DNA of 11,789 nt from CAIZGX01 sp044374295 (GTDB lineage: Bacteria; Bacteroidota; Bacteroidia; Flavobacteriales_D; Sanyastnellaceae): assembly GCA_044374295.1 (NCBI GenBank), contig JBILOU010000061.1:1-11789 (forward strand), given 5' to 3'. Below are positions 7,216-11,789 of this stretch, one piece after another; within the stretch, counting starts at the first letter, position 1; every line of letters begins with the position of its first letter. The notes under the pieces are model-generated. The model had not been told where the DNA came from. It saw only the letters and a list, made by a program, of their open reading frames with translations, and did no database searches. The position numbers were made by a program, and so were the translations under genes.

Positions 7216-8172
7216 ATGGAAATTTATTTAGAATTTGAATCCCCGATAAAAGAGCTTCGTCAACAAATTGAGAAGTTAAGAGAGAGTGAAAAGAAGAATG
7301 GGGTAGACGTGCACACGGCTATTGAGGACTTAGAGCGCGCGGTTATTGAGAAGACCAACGAGATTTATTCCAACCTAACACCATGGCAACGGGTTTTGGT
7401 AAGCCGCCATCCGGAAAGACCTTACACTCTTCAGTACATTGAAACCATGACCGATGGCACTTGGGTTGAGCAACACGGTGATCGCACGGTTAAAGATGAT
7501 AAGGCCATGATTGGCGGGTTCGGTTCTATCGATGGAAGAAGCGTCATGTTCATTGGACAGCAAAAAGGAGTGAACACCAAAATGCGTTCTTACCGCAATT
7601 TCGGTATGGCCAATCCTGAAGGATATCGCAAGGCACTTCGCTTAATGAAGTTGGCTGAGAAATTCAATAAACCTATCGTAACGCTTATCGATACGCCAGG
7701 TGCATTTCCTGGACTAGAGGCTGAAGAGCGAGGACAAGGAGAAGCGATCGCGAGAAATTTGTTCGAAATGATGCGCTTGAAGGTTCCTGTAATCTGTATC
7801 ATTATCGGAGAAGGTGCTTCGGGCGGAGCTTTGGGGATTGGTATCGGAGACCGTGTTCTTATGTTAGAGAACACATGGTATTCCGTAATTTCTCCAGAGT
7901 CTTGCTCTACAATTTTGTGGAGAAATACAGACCATAAAATGGAGGCTGCATCTGCTCTGAAACTCACGGCTGACGACATGTTTGCAAATAAATTGGTAGA
8001 TGGAATCATTCGCGAGCCGCTTGGTGGAGCGCATAACAATCCGGAAGCTGCGACGCAACTTTTGAAAGAAGCGATTGTCAATGCGTTGAACGAATTGGAA
8101 AAGTTAGGAGTGGAAGAACGTACCCAGCAAAGAATTGAAAAGTTCTGTGCCATGGGTGTGGTTCAACAATAA
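7216..8172 (+). CDS. accA: Acetyl-CoA carboxylase carboxyltransferase subunit alpha
   Basis: With AccD, this subunit moves the carboxyl group from carboxybiotin on AccB to acetyl-CoA, making malonyl-CoA for fatty acid synthesis. It has 318 residues, the normal length. The N-terminal coiled region (about 1-50) carries the PIKELRQQIEKL family signature. It is followed by the crotonase-like core with QQKGVNTK, NFGMANPEGYRKA and TLIDTPGAFPGLEAEERGQ, then GEGASGGALGIGIGDRV, which holds the paired glycines of the oxyanion hole, and YSVISPESCSTILWR. Bacterial AccA more often has GEGGSGGAL and SPEGCA; the changes here are conservative. ATG 7216 is chosen over the in-frame TTG 7195, which is part of the -7-like element and would add seven residues unlike the family. 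No terminator is seen after the gene. Confidence 0.97.
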   Translation: MEIYLEFESPIKELRQQIEKLRESEKKNGVDVHTAIEDLERAVIEKTNEIYSNLTPWQRVLVSRHPERPYTLQYIETMTDGTWVEQHGDRTVKDDKAMIGGFGSIDGRSVMFIGQQKGVNTKMRSYRNFGMANPEGYRKALRLMKLAEKFNKPIVTLIDTPGAFPGLEAEERGQGEAIARNLFEMMRLKVPVICIIIGEGASGGALGIGIGDRVLMLENTWYSVISPESCSTILWRNTDHKMEAASALKLTADDMFANKLVDGIIREPLGGAHNNPEAATQLLKEAIVNALNELEKLGVEERTQQRIEKFCAMGVVQQ

Positions 8173-8179
8173 TTTGAAT

Positions 8180-8198
8180 TTGAGTATTGTAGACTCAA
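8180..8198. promoter_or_regulatory. Inverted repeat overlapping the -33 region of the lipoprotein promoter
   Basis: TTGAGT (8180-8185) and ACTCAA (8193-8198) form a 6-bp inverted repeat with a 7-base centre that contains the putative -33 TTG. The following bases are not a T-run, so a terminator for accA is unlikely. It could be an operator for the strongly expressed gene downstream, or chance. Confidence 0.25.
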
Positions 8199-8216
8199 TA
8201 ATTGAATGTAAATTTG
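8187..8216 (+). promoter_or_regulatory. Promoter of the OmpA-like lipoprotein gene (Bacteroidota type)
   Basis: TTG at 8187-8189, 19 bp of spacer, then TAAATTTG at 8209-8216, which matches TANNTTTG exactly. Transcription would begin near 8220, leaving a leader of about 24 bases that ends in an A-rich stretch before ATG 8244, typical of strongly translated Bacteroidota genes. This is the best promoter candidate in the window. Confidence 0.6.
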
Positions 8217-8243
8217 TGCCCATTATATAATTAAGCTGAAAAA

Positions 8244-9920
8244 ATGAAAAAAGGATTTTCGTCGGTAGTAGTTGCGTTAACTGCAGTTACTCTTCTTTTT
8301 CAAGGTTGTGCCGGTCTTGGCTCAATGCAAAAACACATGGAAGAACTAAACTTCAAAGTGGAGCCAAGCCCATTGGAAGTGCACGGTGATTCTGTGAAGA
8401 TTACAATCACAGGTAAATTCCCTGAAAAATATTTTGCGAAATCAGTTTCTGCACAAGCTACTCCGGCTATCGTTTGGAATGGTGGTGAAGCAACCTACAA
8501 AGTGCAAGAATTCAAAGGTGAAAAAGCAACAGGTAACGGTGATGTAATTCCTTACAAAACTGGAAAGAGTTTCAAGTACACTGCAACCTTACCTTATTCT
8601 GCAGGAATGGAGTCTTCGAAGTTAGAGATTCGTCTGAAAGGTTCGAAAGGAAGCAAGACAGCTTCTTTCCCAGCTGTAGAAATTGCAAAGGGTGTTATTA
8701 CAACTCCATACTTAATGAAGAGCGACGATAAAGTTATCGGTTCTAAAGATGCGTTGGTTCGCTCTACTGATAAGACTTTCGAAGCGGTTGTTAACTTCGA
8801 TTTGAATTCATCTGTATTGAAGCCAGCTGAAATGAAAGATGCTGATATCACTGAACTTCAAACATTGTTGACTTCAATCAGCACAAATCCTAAGATGGTT
8901 GTAACTCAAATCGAATTACAATCCTACGCTTCTCCAGAAGGAGAAATCTTATTAAACGATGGTCTTGCTGTTGAGCGTGCGAAAGCAGGTAGCAAAGTAA
9001 TGACTACTGTTCTCAAGAATTCTAAATTAGATGTTCTATACGGTGCATTGGTTAAAGAAAATCCAAAGGGTGAAGACTGGGACGGATTCAAGGCCGCAAT
9101 GGATAAATCAGCAATCGGAGACCGCGACATCATCGTTCGTATTCTTCAAAGAACAACTGACTTAACTGAAAGAGAAACAGAAATCAAGAATATCTCTAAG
9201 ACCTACACTGAAATCAAAGATTTGATTTTCCCTGCTCTTCGTCGTTGCGTTATTCGTGTATACTACACCGAGAACGGATACACAGATGCTGAATTAATTT
9301 CGTTAGGAAAGTCAAACCCATCTGTATTGAATTACGAAGAGTTGATGAAAGCGGGTTCATTAATCGACGATGCAAACGTTCAAGCTGCCATCTACAAAGA
9401 GGCTGAAGGAAAAGCAAACGGTGACTACCGTGCTTCAAACAACTTAGGTGTTGTTTATTACGGAATGAACAAGTCTTCTGAAGCTGCTAAGCAATTTGAA
9501 AAAGCATACGGAATGAAGAAGAATGCTGAGACAGCGAACAACCACGGTGTTGCAGTTCGTTTAAGCGGTGATCGTAAAGGTGCAATGAAATTGTTCGGCG
9601 AAAGCGGTTCAGCTGAGAGCAAGTACAACAAAGGTTTGATCCTTATTGCTAACGGAGACTACGCTGGTGCTGTTTCAACAATGAAAGATGTTAAGTCTTT
9701 CAACTCAGCGTTAGCTAAAATGTTGAGCGGTGACAATGCTGGTGCGAAGTCAGACTTGGATGCTAGCGGTGACAAATCGGCTTTAGCAGATTACCTTCGT
9801 GCTATCATCTGCGCTCGTTCGAACGATTCTGCTGGTAAAGATGCAAACTTAAGTTCAGCTATCGCTAAAGATGGTTCATTGGGCGAGAAGTCAAAAACAG
9901 ATTTAGAGTTCACGAAGTAA
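8244..9920 (+). CDS. Outer-membrane lipoprotein with OmpA-like peptidoglycan-binding domain and TPR-like tail
   Basis: A 558-residue protein. It has a lipoprotein signal (KK, hydrophobic stretch, LLFQGC; Cys22 would be lipidated, +2 residue Ala). Residues about 35-150 look like a beta-rich domain. An OmpA_C-like domain spans about 178-340: VNFDLNSSVLKP with Asp186, SYASPEGE at 227-234 (the Bacteroidota replacement for the usual GHTD..G), and LAVERAKA with Arg245, the probable peptidoglycan-binding Arg; it ends ALRRCVIRVYY. Residues about 390-545 form short TPR-like helical repeats (YRASNNLGVVYYGMNKSSEAAKQF..., then degenerate units with GDY.GA or GD..GA turns). It probably anchors the outer membrane to the cell wall. 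Arginine is mostly CGT (11 of 15 by my count) whereas menD mostly uses AGA, which suggests high expression. It stands alone between its own promoter and a strong terminator. Confidence 0.88.
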   Translation: MKKGFSSVVVALTAVTLLFQGCAGLGSMQKHMEELNFKVEPSPLEVHGDSVKITITGKFPEKYFAKSVSAQATPAIVWNGGEATYKVQEFKGEKATGNGDVIPYKTGKSFKYTATLPYSAGMESSKLEIRLKGSKGSKTASFPAVEIAKGVITTPYLMKSDDKVIGSKDALVRSTDKTFEAVVNFDLNSSVLKPAEMKDADITELQTLLTSISTNPKMVVTQIELQSYASPEGEILLNDGLAVERAKAGSKVMTTVLKNSKLDVLYGALVKENPKGEDWDGFKAAMDKSAIGDRDIIVRILQRTTDLTERETEIKNISKTYTEIKDLIFPALRRCVIRVYYTENGYTDAELISLGKSNPSVLNYEELMKAGSLIDDANVQAAIYKEAEGKANGDYRASNNLGVVYYGMNKSSEAAKQFEKAYGMKKNAETANNHGVAVRLSGDRKGAMKLFGESGSAESKYNKGLILIANGDYAGAVSTMKDVKSFNSALAKMLSGDNAGAKSDLDASGDKSALADYLRAIICARSNDSAGKDANLSSAIAKDGSLGEKSKTDLEFTK

Positions 9921-9940
9921 TTCGAAACGATATTGAAAAG

Positions 9941-9966
9941 AAAAAGGGACTTCGGTCCCTTTTTTT
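9941..9966. terminator. Bidirectional rho-independent terminator with UUCG tetraloop
   Basis: The stem GGGAC/GTCCC closes a TTCG loop (9951-9954), giving the very stable C(UUCG)G hairpin. It is flanked by AAAAA on the left and a run of seven T on the right, which extends pairing and supplies a U-run on either strand. It lies 20 bp after the lipoprotein stop and a few bases after the end of the convergent DUF3078 gene, so it can serve both. Confidence 0.93.
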
Positions 9967-9972
9967 ATTTCC

Positions 9973-10986
9973 TTACTTGGTGTTGAAGGTGTATGTGAAT
10001 CCGATGGCCATTAGCTCTTTAAATTGCAGACCTGGACCAATATCTGCTGGATGATAAACACCGTTTTCATCTGTGCGTTCGGGTGATTTAATGATACGAA
10101 TATCATCATCATATATTAATTGTGTAGTTACGGTTACCGAGAGGTATTTGTTAACCTTCATATTGAAGTTGTTCTCCCAGTTGATGTCAACATTCTCAGG
10201 GTTTTTAGTGTAGTTAGAGAAAAGCTCCAACTTACTAGTCCAGTTGACATTTTCAAGAATTACGTTTGTGTAGTTCAATCGAATGTATCCCCCAATTTCA
10301 TTCCTTCTTTTTTTTCCCGGAGTTATTATATTTCCATTCGCATCTCGCACTGCAGGGGTCACACCGTATTGCCCCGCGTTTGCAAGGTCTGAATTCATCA
10401 CAAATGTCGCTCGATATGTAAGAGGTGCGAAAAAGGCAGAAACTCCTTTTTTGGGCTTATAATCCATTCCTAATGCACTAACAGCATACGCTGGCGCAAA
10501 TAGATCACTGACTTTTCCCTTAGTGTAATCTGGAAGACCTGAAGGAAGAGTTGTATACCCGGGAGCAACTTGACTTCGAACGGAAAGTAAAAATGAGTAA
10601 TACCAATTTTTTGAGGCCTGCTGACCGTACTTACTCGAGAAATCAAAACGATCTTCAGTTTTTATTGATGGAATAGCAAAGTCCACAATGCTTCTGCCGT
10701 AGGACAAGTTTACGGAATTATCCCAGGCACGCTTGTCTTTCCGATACAAGACTACCGAGTTGAAAATGCCCGTTACGTTGAAAGAACTGTTACCTCCTGC
10801 AGCCCAATTTTTCAAGTAGGTCTGGGTGGTGTTGATACTTGAAGACATTTTAAAATACCAACCGCTGTCTTGTATCGGATGAAGGGCGCGCATGGATCCT
10901 TCTTCCTGAGAAATTGGATTCAAAACGGGTTGAGCCCAGGTCAGTGTCGAAGATAGAATGAGGAAAGTGAGTAAAAACTTGCGCAT
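9973..10986 (-). CDS. DUF3078 family outer-membrane beta-barrel protein
   Basis: A 337-residue exported protein. It has a signal peptide with likely cleavage after TWA (residue 18). The rest resembles the DUF3078 family of Bacteroidota: YLKNWAAGGNSSFNVTG at 57-73 (the W..GG.N.. hallmark), WDNSVNLSYG, a KTEDRFDFSSKYG segment, WYYSFLLSVRSQVAPGY, LFAPAYAVSALGMDYKP and a series of alternating amphipathic strands to the end, which closes with IGFTYTF plus three residues. The family is of unknown function; an integral outer-membrane barrel is inferred from strand pattern and aromatic girdles. It converges on the lipoprotein gene and diverges from the repeat-protein gene (68 bp between starts). A -7-like TAGTTTCG lies just upstream (11000-10993) with poor -33 spacing. 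Confidence 0.85.
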   Translation of the reverse strand: MRKFLLTFLILSSTLTWAQPVLNPISQEEGSMRALHPIQDSGWYFKMSSSINTTQTYLKNWAAGGNSSFNVTGIFNSVVLYRKDKRAWDNSVNLSYGRSIVDFAIPSIKTEDRFDFSSKYGQQASKNWYYSFLLSVRSQVAPGYTTLPSGLPDYTKGKVSDLFAPAYAVSALGMDYKPKKGVSAFFAPLTYRATFVMNSDLANAGQYGVTPAVRDANGNIITPGKKRRNEIGGYIRLNYTNVILENVNWTSKLELFSNYTKNPENVDINWENNFNMKVNKYLSVTVTTQLIYDDDIRIIKSPERTDENGVYHPADIGPGLQFKELMAIGFTYTFNTK

Positions 10987-11054
10987 ACCTTGCGAAACTA
11001 ATTTTTCTTTGAAGACTTTTCGGATTCAAACTGAAACTTATTTAACATTGCACT

Positions 11055-11471
11055 ATGAATACCGAAGGTTATCCGTCGAAGGTAGTTATTGCATGGGGAG
11101 AAGCCATTTCAGGCAATGTGCCTATTCGCGAATGGCTCATGGCCAACGGATATCCGGAGTTGGGTGTGTTTGTTCACGCATTGAACAACCAAGACGAAGC
11201 ACGCACGTGGCTTATGGAAAATCAATTCCCTCACCTTATGGCTTTAATTAATGGTGCAGAGGGAAATCCGAATGCAATTCTTTGGCTAAAGAAAAACAAG
11301 TTCGATGTGTTGGAAAAAATGGCGAGAGCAGCCGACAATAATGAAGACTCTTTGATGTGGTTGCTTGAAAAAGGATTCCCAGATATGGCCGCTATTGCGC
11401 AGCGTATGTGCCTCGTTAAAAACGAAATTGAACGTCGAAACAACGACATTCATTCGATCTCTCCATTTTAG
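11055..11471 (+). CDS. Small protein of 25-residue WL repeats, function unknown
   Basis: A 138-residue protein that I do not recognise. It has no signal peptide or membrane segment, so it is probably cytoplasmic. Residues 24-123 are four tandem units of exactly 25 residues, with Trp at 27, 52, 77 and 102. Each follows the pattern x-x-x-W-L-x-x-x-x-aromatic-x-x-hydrophobic, starting IREWLMANGYPEL, ARTWLMENQFPHL, AILWLKKNKFDVL and SLMWLLEKGFPDM, and the first three end in an acidic/Asn-rich turn (NNQDE, EGNPN, DNNED). A degenerate half unit (EGYPSKVVIAWGEAI) precedes them. This predicts a short alpha-helical solenoid, like other helical-hairpin repeats used for protein binding. It is divergent from the DUF3078 gene, and its stop codon overlaps that of the convergent peptidase gene by 4 bases. 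A -7-like TAACATTG lies at 11043-11050, one mismatch to consensus. Functional assignment is not possible from sequence. Confidence 0.8.
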   Translation: MNTEGYPSKVVIAWGEAISGNVPIREWLMANGYPELGVFVHALNNQDEARTWLMENQFPHLMALINGAEGNPNAILWLKKNKFDVLEKMARAADNNEDSLMWLLEKGFPDMAAIAQRMCLVKNEIERRNNDIHSISPF

Positions 11472-11789
11472 TTTTTCTTCGGGACGTATGCCAACACATT
11501 CATTTTTTCAAAATGAAAGGTGTCAATCGCTGCTTGTTGAATTTGCTCCGATGTGATCTCTTCTAATCTTCGAAATACCTCTTGCATCGTGTCTATGCGG
11601 TTGAAGAGATACAGACTCTTTCCCAAATTAAACATGAGGGCACTGCCACTGTCTTGAGCTAAAGCCATTTGACCTATGATCTGTTTTTTGGCTTCATGCA
11701 ATTGGCGACTGCTCATTTTGTTGTCTTTGTAGTAGTTCAACGTTTTTTCAGCGAGGTCAGTTGCTTTCTTTAAATTCTCCTTATCTGTT
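11468..11789 (-). CDS. M16 (insulinase-type) peptidase, C-terminal part (partial)
   Basis: The - strand frame is open from the window edge to the TAA at 11470-11468, about 106 residues. The peptide contains MSSRQLHEAKKQIIGQMALAQ, then NLGKSLYLFNRI, a VFRRLEEITSEQIQQAA segment and ends MNVLAYVPKKN. This matches the C-terminal half of M16 peptidases (L..AK.Q..G...., I..IT...I...A, L.Y.P), which in Bacteroidota are often secreted or periplasmic zinc proteases. The HxxEH zinc motif would be far upstream, outside the window, so whether this copy is catalytic cannot be told. There is a TTG and later ATG inside the frame but no reason to start there. Confidence 0.82.
   Translation of the reverse strand, partial: TDKENLKKATDLAEKTLNYYKDNKMSSRQLHEAKKQIIGQMALAQDSGSALMFNLGKSLYLFNRIDTMQEVFRRLEEITSEQIQQAAIDTFHFEKMNVLAYVPKKN

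Noticed and set aside
7590..8153. Long open frame (187 codons) on the - strand inside accA
   Set aside because: It is the complement of a highly conserved accA coding frame, its protein is Ser/Pro/Ile-rich without domain features, and it has no promoter or neighbour support.
10120..10392. Open frame on the + strand inside the DUF3078 gene
   Set aside because: It lies antisense to a well-supported exported protein and shows no recognisable motif.
11008..11030. Inverted repeat TTTGAA-N11-TTCAAA in the divergent intergenic region
   Set aside because: It places TTTG on both strands, but the distances to the -7-like elements (about 26 and 31 bp) do not fit the -33/-7 spacing; 6-bp arms in AT-rich DNA are likely by chance.
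1..11789. tRNA, rRNA, CRISPR array, insertion sequence, phage or toxin-antitoxin genes
   Set aside because: I looked for direct repeat arrays, terminal inverted repeats, transposase or integrase motifs and cloverleaf-like segments and saw none; nearly all bases are in recognised genes.

Overview
The window reads as part of a Bacteroidota chromosome, most likely Flavobacteriales-like. The support is moderate AT content, a menaquinone operon of the kind found in that phylum, promoter -7 elements of the TANNTTTG type, no obvious Shine-Dalgarno sequences before most starts, a DUF3078 outer-membrane protein, and an OmpA-type lipoprotein carrying the phylum's YASPEG variant motif. I cannot name the genus.

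Positions 1-8172 form one dense + strand block. It opens with the last 35 codons of an isochorismate synthase (menF). It continues with menD, menB, menA, a polytopic membrane protein of uncertain function, menC, menE, rdgB and accA. Joints from menD to rdgB are mostly 1-4 base overlaps (ATGA or TAATG), so translational coupling is likely. The only gaps are about 47 bp before menD, 21 bp before the membrane protein and 36 bp before accA, and each holds a promoter-like -7 element. Together the men genes cover isochorismate to SEPHCHC (MenD), SHCHC to OSB (MenC), OSB to OSB-CoA (MenE), OSB-CoA to DHNA-CoA (MenB) and DHNA to demethylmenaquinone (MenA). MenH, the DHNA-CoA thioesterase and the MenG/UbiE methylase are not in the window.

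Positions 8173-9972 hold a separately promoted lipoprotein with an OmpA-like domain and a TPR-like tail. Its codon use suggests very high expression. It ends at a strong hairpin with a UUCG tetraloop, shared with the convergent gene that follows.

Positions 9973-11789 hold a - strand DUF3078 beta-barrel gene, a divergent + strand gene for a 138-residue protein built of 25-residue WL repeats, and on the - strand the C-terminal part of an M16 (insulinase-type) peptidase running off the window. The last two genes overlap tail to tail through their stop codons.

No CRISPR array, tRNA, rRNA, insertion sequence or phage gene was seen. Most of the window is ordinary housekeeping DNA. The points most worth following are the membrane protein inside the men operon with its own near-leaderless promoter and palindrome, the WL-repeat protein, the unusually short MenE, and the OmpA/TPR lipoprotein.
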